NCBI RefSeq assembly: GCF_001548375.1
Contig: NZ_AP017295.1
Coordinates: forward strand, 6,090,001 to 6,154,000
DNA: 64,000 nucleotides
Direction of reading: 5' to 3'
Origin: Nostoc sp. NIES-3756
GTDB taxonomy: Bacteria > Cyanobacteriota > Cyanobacteriia > Cyanobacteriales > Nostocaceae
Numbering within the stretch: the stretch's first letter is position 1; each line of letters begins with the position of its first letter. Made by a program: the position numbers and the translations under genes. Below, in pieces: positions 26,969-36,542 of the stretch. Below the pieces are notes generated by a model. The model ran no database searches. It saw nothing but the letters and a program-made list of their open reading frames with translations, and was not told the origin of the DNA.

Positions 26969-27751
26969 ATGTATAATCAGCACTCTACTAGCACAAATCA
27001 GACACATCGTCGTCAAGACGATCTTAGGGATACAGCTTTAGGTTTAGTCTCAACTCTCAGTTTTCCGGCGATCGTCGGGACTGCTGATATGATGTTGAAG
27101 TCGGCTGGAGTTCACCTAGTTGGTTATGAGAAAATTGGGAGTGGTCACTGTACAGCGATCGTCCGGGGTGGGATTGCTGATGTCCGTTTAGCTGTAGAAT
27201 CTGGTGTACAAACTGCTGAACAGTTTGGTCAACTAGTTTCCAGTTTGGTGATTCCTCGACCTTTTCCTAACCTTGATGTGGTTTTGCCCATTACCAACCG
27301 CTTAAGTCAAATAATGCAGGAAGGTCAATACAGCCGTTTGAGTAACCAAGCAATTGGTCTAGTAGAAACAAGAGGCTTTCCCGCAATGGTAGGTGCTTGT
27401 GACGCTATGCTCAAAGCGGCTGATGTCCAGCTAGCATCTTACGAAAAGATTGGTGCTGGTTTGTGTACAGCGATTATTCGCGGTTCTGTAGCTAACGTTG
27501 CAGTTGCGGTAGAAGCTGGAATGTTCGAGGCTGAAAGGATTGGGGAATTAAACGCGGTAATGGTAATTCCTCGACCATTGGATGAGTTGGAACAAACTTT
27601 ACCAATAGCAAGTTGCTGGATAGAAGAGCATCAGCCATTAAGGCTACCGATAAATATCAGAGAGCAAGTTGCAGAAAGGGAAGTGTTACAATTGCCCGAT
27701 TTAGCCACCATACCTGTAAAAATTACAGAAGAAGTTTGGAATGATGAATGA
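26969..27751 (+). CDS. ccmO: Carboxysome shell protein CcmO (two BMC domains)
   Basis: From ATG 26969 (CGGAGAA ribosome-binding site) the protein has 260 residues; the frame is open back to 26936. Two tandem BMC domains: first about 20-110 (ALGLVSTLSFPAIVGTADMMLKSAGV...YEKIGSGHCTAIVRG), second about 125-215 (AIGLVETRGFPAMVGACDAMLKAADV...YEKIGAGLCTAIIRG). Such double-BMC proteins form pseudohexamers and are required for closed carboxysomes. In many beta-cyanobacteria ccmO lies apart from ccmKLMN; here it directly follows ccmN. Confidence 0.9.
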   Translation: MYNQHSTSTNQTHRRQDDLRDTALGLVSTLSFPAIVGTADMMLKSAGVHLVGYEKIGSGHCTAIVRGGIADVRLAVESGVQTAEQFGQLVSSLVIPRPFPNLDVVLPITNRLSQIMQEGQYSRLSNQAIGLVETRGFPAMVGACDAMLKAADVQLASYEKIGAGLCTAIIRGSVANVAVAVEAGMFEAERIGELNAVMVIPRPLDELEQTLPIASCWIEEHQPLRLPINIREQVAEREVLQLPDLATIPVKITEEVWNDE

Positions 27752-28180
27752 TGAATGGTGAATTACTAATTAGAGAATAGTGAATTTGGAATCATCCGCA
27801 TTCAACATTGCAGAATTTAGTATTCAACATTCATCTTGCAGCTGGAAGGCATCTTACGCTTTGCTTGTTTTTCTGATGATAGCTTCTCAACTCTATAAGT
27901 AAAAGAAGTTTCTTTGAATAGGAAAGATAGATTTTTATCTATATAAAAACTGATTTTTCAGGCTATGAGTAAGTAATTGTTCTCATATTGAAGTAGGGTT
28001 TTGTATATGATGAGAATAAGTTTTCTCACCTATAAGAAAATAAATTCTCTTCTAATAGCGAGGATAGATTTTTATCTATAATAAGCTCATAACTTTTGTA
28101 TGGGTGAAGTTATATCAAGTGCAGGTGTTCAGGGATACTAGTTTTATATCTATAAAAATCGCTATTAGAGGAGAATCACC
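27752..28180. promoter_or_regulatory. Upstream region of the LysR gene with repeated palindromes
   Basis: The palindrome ATAGAT-TTTT-ATCTAT occurs at 27927-27942 and again at 28064-28079. TTTTATA-TC-TATAAAA lies at 28142-28157. TCTAATAGCGA (28051-28061) is complementary to TCGCTATTAGA (28159-28169), the latter overlapping the ribosome-binding site GAGGAG. The set looks like autoregulatory operator sites and perhaps an RNA fold that hides the ribosome-binding site; function is inferred. Confidence 0.55.
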
Positions 28181-29131
28181 TTGAACCAAGCAACACTACA
28201 CCAGTTGAAGGTGTTCGAGGCCGCCGCACGGCACGGTAGCTTTACTCGTGCTGCTGAGGAATTATTTCTCACCCAACCTACCGTCTCAATGCAAATCAAG
28301 CAGCTGACAAAATCGGTAGGTTTACCACTGTTTGAGCAGGTGGGTAAACGCCTATATTTGACCGAAGCTGGACGAGAATTATTTGCTACTTGTCGGCAAA
28401 TTTTTGAGACTATAGCCCAGTTTGAAATGAAGGTGGCTGATTTAAAGGGGCTAAAACAGGGGCAATTACGTTTAGCAGTTATTACCACCGCCAAATATTT
28501 TATCCCCCGTTTGCTGGGGCCTTTTTGCCAACTTTATCCAGGAATTGAGATTTCGCTGCAAGTCACCAACCACGAACGCATCCTCGAGCGGATGAACAAT
28601 AACATGGATGACTTGTACATTATGAGTCAAGTTCCAGAGCATTTAGATGTGAATTGTCAGCCGTTTTTAGATAATCCTTTAGTGGTATTAGCCGCAGCAA
28701 ATCACCCATTGGCACAAGAAACAAATATTCCCATACAACGCTTGTCCAGTGAACCGTTTATTATGCGGGAACCGGGTTCAGGAACACGCCGCGCTGTACA
28801 AAATCTGTTCGAGGAACATGGTGTTCCCGTCAAAGTGAAGCTGGAATTAGGCTCTAACGAAGCGATTAAACAAGCGATCGCCGGGGGTTTGGGAATTTCT
28901 ATTCTATCTCGGCACACATTACTGTCTGATGCAGCAGAGTTCAGCATTTTAGATGTGCAGAACTTCCCCATCAAGCGTACATGGTATATGGTTTACCCGG
29001 CTGGTAAACAGTTATCTATCGTCGCTCGTACTTACTATGAGTATTTGCTAGATGCTGCCAAAAAGTTTGTTGAGCAGACAGAACAACTAAATGCTTCTGT
29101 TCCTGTGCCTGAGTATAGTTTAGTTGAGTGA
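28181..29131 (+). CDS. cmpR: LysR-type regulator of the CmpR/RbcR group
   Basis: A 316-residue protein starting with TTG behind GAGGAGAATCACC. The winged HTH at residues 1-65 reads QLKVFEAAARHGSFTRAAEELFLTQPTVSMQIKQLTKSVGLPLFEQVGK. The effector domain (about 90-300) follows. Its position after the ccm cluster and closeness to the cyanobacterial CmpR/RbcR group suggest it senses carbon metabolites (in relatives 2-phosphoglycolate or RuBP) and controls carbon uptake or Rubisco genes. From memory, the gene next to the ccm cluster in Nostoc PCC 7120 is named cmpR; the distinction from rbcR is not secure here. Confidence 0.75.
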   Translation: MNQATLHQLKVFEAAARHGSFTRAAEELFLTQPTVSMQIKQLTKSVGLPLFEQVGKRLYLTEAGRELFATCRQIFETIAQFEMKVADLKGLKQGQLRLAVITTAKYFIPRLLGPFCQLYPGIEISLQVTNHERILERMNNNMDDLYIMSQVPEHLDVNCQPFLDNPLVVLAAANHPLAQETNIPIQRLSSEPFIMREPGSGTRRAVQNLFEEHGVPVKVKLELGSNEAIKQAIAGGLGISILSRHTLLSDAAEFSILDVQNFPIKRTWYMVYPAGKQLSIVARTYYEYLLDAAKKFVEQTEQLNASVPVPEYSLVE

Positions 29132-29180
29132 GGAGGAGGCAGGAGGCAGAAGGCAGTGGTACGACTGTGCGGAAATCGAG

Positions 29181-29196
29181 TTTCGACTACGCTCAA
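29181..29196. repeat. Dispersed repeat TTTCGACTACGCTCAA
   Basis: One-mismatch copy of the 16-bp repeat found as an inverted pair at 49071-49127. It lies in a 257-bp gap after the LysR gene that also has AGGAGGCAGGAGGCAGAAGGCAG-type purine repeats and no supportable gene. Confidence 0.7.
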
Positions 29197-29388
29197 CTCC
29201 CCCGGAATCGAGATTCACCAATCAGAGGCAGGAGGGACAAGAGAGACAAGGTAGAAATTATTTTACCTATCAACCCACTCAGCACTCATGACTTACAATT
29301 CATTACAAATTGCTTGACTGCTGATGGGTATGCCTGAAAAAATTCAAAATTAACCAGCAGCGTCATTTAATATGGGGAAAAACTGGCA

Positions 29389-31020
29389 GTGGTTAACCCG
29401 GAAACACCATCTTGGCGAAAAATAGTACAAAGTCAGATTGTAGCTGTGACAGTGTACAGCGATAAAGCCCTAGTTACACGCAAGGGTAGGGTTTATTTAT
29501 CAGGGACAGAACGAGAATTAGTGATTGCTTCACTGCCAGTAACTTTAGAAACTGAGTCTGTTCGGGTTGGTGGTACAGGTACGGTAGGGGTGCGTTTGTT
29601 GGGTGTAAACTGCGATCGCATTCATACTACCGAACCTGTGACTGAGCGTGTTGCCCATTTGAATCGGCAAATTCAGCAATTAGAAACGGAAAAACGCCAT
29701 CTCCAAGCTCAGGTAGATGCTTTATCCTTACAAGCTAAGTTTATTGAAGGTTTACGCGAAAAGACAGAAGAACCTTTTGCCCAAAGCCTATCACGGAAAA
29801 ATTTAGGGCTGAGTGAAACCCTAGACTTTCTTAATTTTTTAGGTAGTCAGTACAGCGAATATGCGATCGCTTCTGGGGAGTGTAAAAGCCAACAACAAGA
29901 ATTAGACAAGCAACTACAAGCACTCCGCAACTCTCTAGAAATTATTCAAACATCTAATCCCCATGAAAGTGTAAGTTTGATTGCATTAATTGAAGCAATG
30001 GGAGAGGGTGAATTTGAGTTGGAAGCCTCCTACATGGTAAATCATGCTAGTTGGACTCCTTTATATGACTTGCGTTTGCATAGCGCTAATCAAACAGTCA
30101 ATTTAACCTATCTTGCAGAAATTACCCAAAATACAGGTGAGGATTGGCAAGATGTGGCGCTTACCCTTTCCACAGCCAAACCAGGAATGGGTACGATTCC
30201 ACCTAAACTGCAACCGTGGTATATTGATGCACCAACACTTCCAGTATGGCGATCGCAAAGAAAACTAGCACCTAGTCCTTCCCTACCCGCCATATCGCCT
30301 ACGGCTGTCCCGACTGGAGCAGGCATTTCCACAGAAGAGGAAGAAGTTAGCCAAGATAATTTAATTCTGGCTGAAACAGCCAAGGCTGAGGTATCCAAAG
30401 AAGGAAGCATCGTCACTTTTAAACTGAATGGTGGTGGAAACATTCCTAGTGATGGTACACCACACACAATTACAGTTTTTAATGATGATTACCCCTGTAA
30501 TTTTAATTATGTAGCGATGCCGCGCTTGGTTAGCTTTGCCTACTTGGAAGCCAATGTCAAAAATAGCTCTAGTGGCGTAACTTTATTACCCGGTAAAGCA
30601 AATATTTTCCGCGATGATATGTTTGTTGGCACAACTGAATTAGAACATATTGCGCCAGGGGAACAATTCAAACTCAATTTAGGTATTGATGAAGGTTTAA
30701 AAATTGAGCGTGATTTAATTGAGCGTCAGGTGGATAAAAAGCTTATCGGTAATCAACGCCGAACTACTTACGCTTACCGTTTGGTAATTACTAACTTGCT
30801 CAATCAAGAAAGTTTGTTGAAATTAACTGAACAATTACCCGTCAGCCGTGATGAGCAAATTAAAGTCCGTTTGAATGGTAGTAAGCCGCCAATTCAATTA
30901 GGTGAGATGGGAATTTTGGAATGGATATTAACTATTCCACCCCAAGGTAGGCAGGAAGTATCTTATCAGTTTACTGTTGAGCATCCACTAGAGTTAACAG
31001 TTATTGGATTGAATATTTAA
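29389..31020 (+). CDS. MuiA-like protein (DUF4140 and DUF4139)
   Basis: A 543-residue protein beginning at GTG with VNPETPSWRKIVQSQIVAVTVYSDKALVTRKGRV, a DUF4140 N-terminus (about 15-105). A coiled coil follows (HLNRQIQQLETEKRHLQAQVDAL, about 90-115), then a beta-rich DUF4139 domain (ASYMVNHASWTPLYDLRLHS... to the C-terminus). Family members are annotated mucoidy-inhibitor MuiA homologues; molecular role is unclear. No signal peptide is evident, so probably cytosolic. It converges on patA. Confidence 0.78.
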   Translation: MVNPETPSWRKIVQSQIVAVTVYSDKALVTRKGRVYLSGTERELVIASLPVTLETESVRVGGTGTVGVRLLGVNCDRIHTTEPVTERVAHLNRQIQQLETEKRHLQAQVDALSLQAKFIEGLREKTEEPFAQSLSRKNLGLSETLDFLNFLGSQYSEYAIASGECKSQQQELDKQLQALRNSLEIIQTSNPHESVSLIALIEAMGEGEFELEASYMVNHASWTPLYDLRLHSANQTVNLTYLAEITQNTGEDWQDVALTLSTAKPGMGTIPPKLQPWYIDAPTLPVWRSQRKLAPSPSLPAISPTAVPTGAGISTEEEEVSQDNLILAETAKAEVSKEGSIVTFKLNGGGNIPSDGTPHTITVFNDDYPCNFNYVAMPRLVSFAYLEANVKNSSSGVTLLPGKANIFRDDMFVGTTELEHIAPGEQFKLNLGIDEGLKIERDLIERQVDKKLIGNQRRTTYAYRLVITNLLNQESLLKLTEQLPVSRDEQIKVRLNGSKPPIQLGEMGILEWILTIPPQGRQEVSYQFTVEHPLELTVIGLNI

Positions 31021-31061
31021 CTTAGTCATTAGTCATTAGTCCATAATCAACAGCTAATATC

Positions 31062-32198
31062 TTACACAATATGTTTAAAGATCACTTTTAATAAATCACC
31101 TTGAGTAAACGGTTTATTTAAGTGACCTGAGGCTCTAACTATAGTCGCTCTAGCTCTATCAATTAGACTAGCTTTTTCTGTCACCATAATCACAGGTGTA
31201 TTTTTAAAATATGAATGTTTCCGCAGTAAAGAACATAATTCATAACCATCTAAATCAGGCATATCAACGCTGATTAAAATGATATCTGGCTTTGTACAGA
31301 GAATTTCCATTAAGGCTTTTAATGAGTCTGTAACGCCTATCACGGCAAAAATTTGCTCATCTAAAGAATTTCTAATAGTATTTAAAACAATCGGATTATC
31401 ATCAATACAAAATATTTTATAAATTTTCTTATCGGTAGATGGGTTGGATATTTGTTGATATCCAGTATTGAGATTATGAGGCTGAGATATATAACGTTTT
31501 GAATATTCTACTGGTTTATTATTAAATTGTGGTAATCGTGGCTCAGGTTTAGGCTGAGTTTGAGGATGGGAGCTAGATTGGCTATTATATTTGCTATTAA
31601 CTGGTGCTTCGTTATTGTCTGTAGATGAAGATGTTTCTTGGCTATATGCTTCCCTACGGAATGCGTCAGGAACTCGTCCACGTTGTTGACACTGTTCTAC
31701 TAACAACCGAACATTTAGGTAACAAAATTTGGGTAAATCGTCTAAAAAGGTTTCGGGAATAAACTCATAGCTTCCTTCCTCTAGGATGAGAAATGATTCT
31801 AATACTTCCAATGCTACTTGTTCTATAAGGATAGCTGCTTGTGATGTACTAATGTATTTTTGATTGACTAACCAACAAATAGCTAAATAATCAGGGTTGG
31901 GTATGGCTTGATTTTCAATTCCAGTTTCAAAGATGACTCTTAGCTGTTCATTGATTTCTTTAGGTAAGGTAGTAATTTGTTGGCTTAAATGACCCAAATG
32001 TCTGTAAAGTGGCTCAAACATTCTTTCGGAATAGCAGGCATAAATTAGCTTGCCTTCTTCTACATATATAGACCAAGTTCCGGATGTACTGAAGACTTGT
32101 AAACAACCAGTGATTGTCTTACCAGTAATTTTTTTGAGTAAAGATAAGGGTTGTAGTTTCTGGAAGAATCTGTACCTAGTAATCGGAAGTGTTTTCAT
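31062..32198 (-). CDS. patA: Heterocyst pattern-formation response regulator PatA
   Basis: A 378-residue protein (PatA of Nostoc is about 379) with the N-terminal PATAN (DUF4388-like) domain, beginning MKTLPITRYRFFQKLQPLSL and covering about 1-190, a Ser/Gln/Pro-rich linker (about 200-250) and a C-terminal receiver domain (about 260-378). PatA is needed for heterocysts to form inside filaments and lowers HetR levels or promotes its activity. The receiver keeps the acidic pair (CIDDNP), the conserved Thr (VTEK) and Lys (NKPF), but Ser310 (codon 31269-31271) stands where the phospho-Asp should be: LISVDMPDLDG instead of the usual LLDxxMPxxDG. Ends convergent with the MuiA-like gene. Confidence 0.9.
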   Translation of the reverse strand: MKTLPITRYRFFQKLQPLSLLKKITGKTITGCLQVFSTSGTWSIYVEEGKLIYACYSERMFEPLYRHLGHLSQQITTLPKEINEQLRVIFETGIENQAIPNPDYLAICWLVNQKYISTSQAAILIEQVALEVLESFLILEEGSYEFIPETFLDDLPKFCYLNVRLLVEQCQQRGRVPDAFRREAYSQETSSSTDNNEAPVNSKYNSQSSSHPQTQPKPEPRLPQFNNKPVEYSKRYISQPHNLNTGYQQISNPSTDKKIYKIFCIDDNPIVLNTIRNSLDEQIFAVIGVTDSLKALMEILCTKPDIILISVDMPDLDGYELCSLLRKHSYFKNTPVIMVTEKASLIDRARATIVRASGHLNKPFTQGDLLKVIFKHIV

Positions 32199-33072
32199 GG
32201 CGATCGCTCTGTTATTAAATCAAAATTTAAAATAAAAGTTACTAAGTAATATCTTGCTCTTATTAAAGATTTTTTTGATGGGAGTTACAGTTAAACTTAC
32301 AAATTTGCATTTCGGTCATCAGACTAAATTTATAATCTTTATTTTCATAAGAAACTTTCCACTCAGAGGTAGCACAAATAAAGCGCACAGGACTCTAAGC
32401 GGATTAGATGATGATGTGAAGCAGAAACATCGCTCAACTGATTACTAGAAAATAGTGTTCCAAAAATCAGATTGATTTTCTGTATCTTTCACTAATTTGC
32501 ATAATCTAACAGTACCTTAAGTATCCCACTTAGCGATATTGGCTCAAACCCATCAGTAACAAAAGTTTCTCTGTATTTTCACAGAGTAATGGAAAATTAG
32601 GGTTTATAAAGCTTTAATACGGGTACAAAAATTTACGCAAGTATTTTTATTTACCAAATAATTGGTGCTTCACAAGCTACTTAAGTTTGAGATTTTTGAG
32701 ATGCTGTTGCCGGATTTCTCACCATCATTACTTGCAAAATGTCAAGAGCAGATTTTCGCTATAAACATTTAGATTTTTCTTAAAGGTAGATACGCAAGTA
32801 ATGACTTACTAAAAGCTAGGTTACTCTAATTTATCTAAGCAAATAAAAATAATATATAAACTTTATGACTAATGATTAAAGAAAGTGTAAATAACGATTA
32901 AATGTACCAGTTTTCCTGAAAGTTAAAAAGCGTACAGTGAAAATACTTTTTAATGTGGCAGTAGTTAGAGTATGGAGTAGCTTGAATCAATTTAACACTA
33001 TTGCTGTTTGGCGAGACTGATGAATCAATTGGTTAAAATTGATAAACCACTTGTGAAAGGGGAATTATCGCA
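32199..33072. other. AT-rich gap between patA and the Uma2 gene
   Basis: About 870 bp between divergent genes with no ORF I can support. GCGATCGC-type octamer sits beside the patA start. It must hold the patA promoter. I see no arrays or strong hairpins. Confidence 0.5.
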
Positions 33073-33768
33073 ATGGTTACACAAATACCATCTTCCAACC
33101 CAACAGGCATCATCTACCCAGAAAGCGACGGACAGTTGATGGCGGACAATACCAAGCAGTTTGAGTTAATTGTATTAATTAAAAAAAATCTAGATTTATT
33201 ATTTGCCAACGACACCAACGTATTCGTTGCTGGTGACTTACTATGGTATCCCGTTGAAGGTGATAACGTAACAAGGCGTGCGCCTGATGTAATGGTAGTG
33301 TTTGGTAGACCAAAAGGTGATAGAGGTTCCTATCTCCAATGGCGAGAAGATAACATTCCACCACAAGTAATCTTTGAAATTCTTTCCCCTAGTAATAGTG
33401 TGAAAGAGATGATTACAAAATTTAAGTTTTACGAACATTATGGAGTGGAAGAATATTATTTATACGACCCAGAAAAATTAGATTTAGGTGGTTGGTTACG
33501 TTCTGCGGATGAATTGGTAGAAATTCCCCAAATGACTGGTTGGATAAGTCCCCGTCTTGGTATCCGCTTTGACGTTTCAGATAATGACCTGCAAACTTAT
33601 CATTCAGATGGTCAAAGATTTTTGACATATTTAGAACTGGCGCAGCAAAAACAAGCAGCACAAAATCAAGCCGAACAAGAACTTCAACGTGCCAAACAAG
33701 CGGAAAACCAATTAGAAGCACTCCGCACTTTACTACAAGTCAAGGGAATTAACCCAGACGAATTATGA
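33073..33768 (+). CDS. Uma2-family (DUF820) PD-(D/E)XK nuclease-like protein with C-terminal coiled coil
   Basis: A 231-residue protein. The nuclease-like core has RRAPDVMVVFGRPKG and PPQVIFEILSPSNS, the PD...ExL pair typical of Uma2/DUF820, so the usual catalytic Lys is missing, as often seen in this family. The C-terminus (about 185-225) is a Gln/Ala/Glu-rich coiled coil (AQQKQAAQNQAEQELQRAKQAENQLEALR). These genes are very abundant in filamentous cyanobacteria and of unknown function. First of three in this window. Confidence 0.83.
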   Translation: MVTQIPSSNPTGIIYPESDGQLMADNTKQFELIVLIKKNLDLLFANDTNVFVAGDLLWYPVEGDNVTRRAPDVMVVFGRPKGDRGSYLQWREDNIPPQVIFEILSPSNSVKEMITKFKFYEHYGVEEYYLYDPEKLDLGGWLRSADELVEIPQMTGWISPRLGIRFDVSDNDLQTYHSDGQRFLTYLELAQQKQAAQNQAEQELQRAKQAENQLEALRTLLQVKGINPDEL

Positions 33769-33838
33769 CAGGATAGGGCATAGGTAAGGATTATTAAAAT
33801 CCATTCCCTATTCCCTAGTTCCTATTCTCTAGTCCCTA

Positions 33839-34777
33839 ATGTTGAACGAATTTGATTTACAAGTAGAAGAAGACAGCGCACGTATTGACCGTTACCTTGC
33901 AGAAGAATTACCAGATTTATCCCGTTCTCGGATTCAGCAGTTAATTGAACAGGGTAAAGTCCAGGTTAATGGCAAAGTTTGTACTTCTAAAAAAATAAAT
34001 CTGAAAGTAGGCGATCGCATCACTTTAGAAATCCCAGAAGCGCAACCCCTAGAATTAATCCCCGAGGATATTCCCCTAGATATTCTCTACGAAGACGACC
34101 AATTACTCATAATTAACAAGTCGGCTGGTTTAGTTGTTCACCCAGCGCCAGGACATCCTAACGGGACTTTGGTAAACGCTGTGTTAGCACATTGTCCCAA
34201 TCTTCCCGGTATTGGTGGTGTACAAAGACCGGGAATTGTCCATCGTTTAGACAAAGATACAACGGGTGCAATTGCGATCGCTAAAACCGACATCGCCTAT
34301 CAACACCTACAAGCACAACTCCAAGCCAAAACAGCACGGCGAGAATACTTAGGTGTGGTTTACGGTGCGCCAAAAACTGAAAGCGGGACTGTAGATTTAC
34401 CTGTTGGTCGTCACCCGCAAGACCGGAAAAAAATGGCCGTCGTCCCGGTAGAGGAGGGAGGAAGGTCAGCTATCACCCATTGGCGTGTCAAAGAGCGCTT
34501 AGGAAATTACACCCTGATCCATTTTCAGCTAGAAACAGGACGAACTCATCAAATTCGTGTCCATAGTGCCAAGATGGGTCATCCAATTGTCGGCGATCCT
34601 GTTTATGGTTCCGGTCGTTCTGTAGGGGTAAATTTACCTGGACAAGCCTTACATGCCTGGAAATTAAAGGTGCAACATCCTATCTCTGGAGATTGGATTG
34701 AAGCTACAGCACAATTACCGCAAATATTCAATACTCTGTTAGATATACTTCGCAAGAGATGTGCAATTTCTTATTAA
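33839..34777 (+). CDS. rluD: RluD-type 23S rRNA pseudouridine synthase
   Basis: A 312-residue enzyme. Residues 14-75 are an S4 RNA-binding domain (ARIDRYLAEELPDLSRSRIQQLIEQGKVQVNG). The catalytic domain has PGIVHRLDKDTTGA, with the nucleophilic Asp at 138, and later GRTHQIRVH. It should isomerise uridines in helix 69 of 23S rRNA; whether it is RluD rather than RluC cannot be settled from motifs alone. The start ATG follows CCCTAGTTCC/TCTCTAGTCCCTA repeats. It is the gene next upstream of the cpc operon. Confidence 0.88.
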   Translation: MLNEFDLQVEEDSARIDRYLAEELPDLSRSRIQQLIEQGKVQVNGKVCTSKKINLKVGDRITLEIPEAQPLELIPEDIPLDILYEDDQLLIINKSAGLVVHPAPGHPNGTLVNAVLAHCPNLPGIGGVQRPGIVHRLDKDTTGAIAIAKTDIAYQHLQAQLQAKTARREYLGVVYGAPKTESGTVDLPVGRHPQDRKKMAVVPVEEGGRSAITHWRVKERLGNYTLIHFQLETGRTHQIRVHSAKMGHPIVGDPVYGSGRSVGVNLPGQALHAWKLKVQHPISGDWIEATAQLPQIFNTLLDILRKRCAISY

Positions 34778-35366
34778 AACTTCATTTTTGCCACTGTTTT
34801 GCCTAATTTTTTCCTTGGCAAAAGGCTTATTTGGAAATATGTAGAAAAATTAAGTTCATATTTGTTTATAAACCCTAACATCAGATAAGGAGCAAAACAA
34901 AACTTGAAACTATTGTCTGTCATAGCTTTCTTTGAATATTAAAAGATTATAAAACTAGTTTTTTTTCCTTGAATGTTACAACTTTACAAAGTTATGTAAC
35001 GAAAATGAGCAATAAATGGGGGTTCTAGCCCTTGTATGTAAAGGATTTGAGGTGGTTCTTATCGCTGCAACTTATTTATTCATAATTTGTAACAAAAATC
35101 GGATCTATGGCATTGTATAAACATAAGCTGAAGGGGTTAAAGAACAGACGAAAGTTAAACGAGGCAATCGATTCATAAAGTTTGCCAGCTTCTCATAAAT
35201 TCACCCCAGCTTCTCATTTTTCTTCTTCTGGAAATGGCAGGGAATTTTGAGACTACATGAGAAGACGTTTGATCCCTAGTTTGTTTACGACCTGTTCCAA
35301 AAAATTAAGACATAGCCAGTTTTAATCCAGACATCTCTCAACTAAGTAATTAGGAGATTTAAGTCC
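34778..35366 (+). promoter_or_regulatory. Leader and promoter region of the cpc operon
   Basis: A 589-bp region before cpcB. A candidate -10 TATAAA is at 35116-35121 with no well-spaced -35, in line with nitrogen- or light-regulated promoters, but this is tentative. A GGAG site (AATTAGGAG) lies 10 bp upstream of the cpcB ATG. No pec genes are present in this gap. Confidence 0.45.
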
Positions 35367-35888
35367 ATGACATTAGACGTATTTACCAAGGTGGTTTCTC
35401 AAGCTGACTCCAGAGGCGAGTTCCTGAGCAACGAACAATTAGACGCTTTGGCAAACGTTGTGAAAGATGGTAACAAACGCTTGGACGTTGTTAACCGCAT
35501 CACCAGCAACGCATCTGCTATTGTTACTAACGCTGCTCGTGCGTTGTTTGAAGAACAACCCCAATTGATTGCTCCTGGTGGTAACGCTTACACCAACCGT
35601 CGCATGGCTGCTTGTCTCCGCGACATGGAAATCATCTTGCGTTACGTCACCTACGCTATCCTCGCTGGTGATGCAAGCGTTCTAGACGATCGCTGCTTAA
35701 ACGGCTTGCGTGAAACATACCAAGCTTTAGGTACTCCCGGTTCTTCCGTAGCTGTTGGCGTTCAAAAAATGAAAGATGCTGCTGTTGGCATCGCTAACGA
35801 CCCCAACGGTATCACCAAAGGTGATTGCAGCCAATTGATCTCTGAAGTAGCTAGCTACTTTGATCGCGCTGCTGCTGCTGTTGGTTAA
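35367..35888 (+). CDS. cpcB: C-phycocyanin beta subunit
   Basis: A 173-residue phycobiliprotein that pairs with CpcA and assembles into rod hexamers of the phycobilisome. Bilin-binding Cys83 ([13 protein letters not shown]) and Cys154 (KGDCSQLI) are present, as is Asn73 (GGNAYTNRR), normally methylated. Starts [19 protein letters not shown]. The Cys83 and Cys154 sites mark it as phycocyanin, and the strong codon bias and its first place in the operon fit high expression. Confidence 0.96.
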   Translation: MTLDVFTKVVSQADSRGEFLSNEQLDALANVVKDGNKRLDVVNRITSNASAIVTNAARALFEEQPQLIAPGGNAYTNRRMAACLRDMEIILRYVTYAILAGDASVLDDRCLNGLRETYQALGTPGSSVAVGVQKMKDAAVGIANDPNGITKGDCSQLISEVASYFDRAAAAVG

Positions 35889-35975
35889 TTGTAATTAACC
35901 AAGTCCAGCACCTATACCTAATTATCTAGGTAAACAGGTACAAAACTACGAAATTACCAAGGAGAATTTTACATC

Positions 35976-36467
35976 ATGGTTAAGACCCCCATTACCGAAG
36001 CTATTGCTGCTGCTGATACCCAAGGTCGTTTTTTAGGTAACACCGAATTACAATCAGCTCGTGGTCGTTATGAGCGTGCTGCTGCTAGCTTAGAAGCTGC
36101 TCGTGGTTTAACCTCTAACGCTCAACGCTTGATTGACGGTGCAACCCAAGCTGTTTACCAAAAATTCCCTTACACCACCCAAACCCCCGGCCCTCAGTTC
36201 GCTGCTGACAGCCGTGGTAAATCCAAGTGCGCTCGTGACGTTGGTCACTACCTACGCATCATCACCTACAGCTTGGTTGCTGGTGGTACTGGCCCCTTGG
36301 ATGAATACCTAATTGCTGGTTTGGCTGAAATCAACAGCACCTTTGACTTGTCTCCTAGCTGGTATGTTGAAGCTCTCAAGCACATCAAAGCTAACCACGG
36401 TTTGAGCGGTCAAGCTGCTAACGAAGCTAACACCTACATCGACTACGCTATCAACGCTCTTAGCTAG
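35976..36467 (+). CDS. cpcA: C-phycocyanin alpha subunit
   Basis: A 163-residue partner of CpcB, start [19 protein letters not shown]. Cys85 (KSKCARDVG) carries the phycocyanobilin attached by CpcE/CpcF. The globin-like fold lines up over the whole length. 87 bp after cpcB, with an AAGGAG site upstream of the ATG. Followed by a conserved-looking stem-loop. Confidence 0.96.
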
Positions 36468-36477
36468 ATAGTTTTTC

Positions 36478-36542
36478 TGCCCGGAAAGGGGTGCAAGTGC
36501 TGGATGTAGTTTTCACCTAGCAGTTGAATCTCGTTCCGGGCA
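36478..36542 (+). promoter_or_regulatory. Stem-loop between cpcA and cpcC
   Basis: TGCCCGGAA (36478-36486) pairs perfectly with TTCCGGGCA (36534-36542), enclosing about 47 nt that can fold further. It follows the cpcA stop by about 10 bp. In cyanobacterial cpc operons such hairpins protect the abundant cpcBA message and limit read-through into linkers. Confidence 0.75.

Noticed and set aside
23172..27751. Rubisco genes rbcL/rbcX/rbcS with the ccm cluster
   Set aside because: None is present in the window; the cluster ends with ccmO and a LysR gene.
29128..29337. Small ORF after the LysR gene
   Set aside because: It is built from purine repeats and the TTTCGACTACGCTCAA repeat; no family resemblance.
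32254..32448. Small ORF upstream of patA
   Set aside because: No ribosome-binding site, composition like the surrounding AT-rich spacer.
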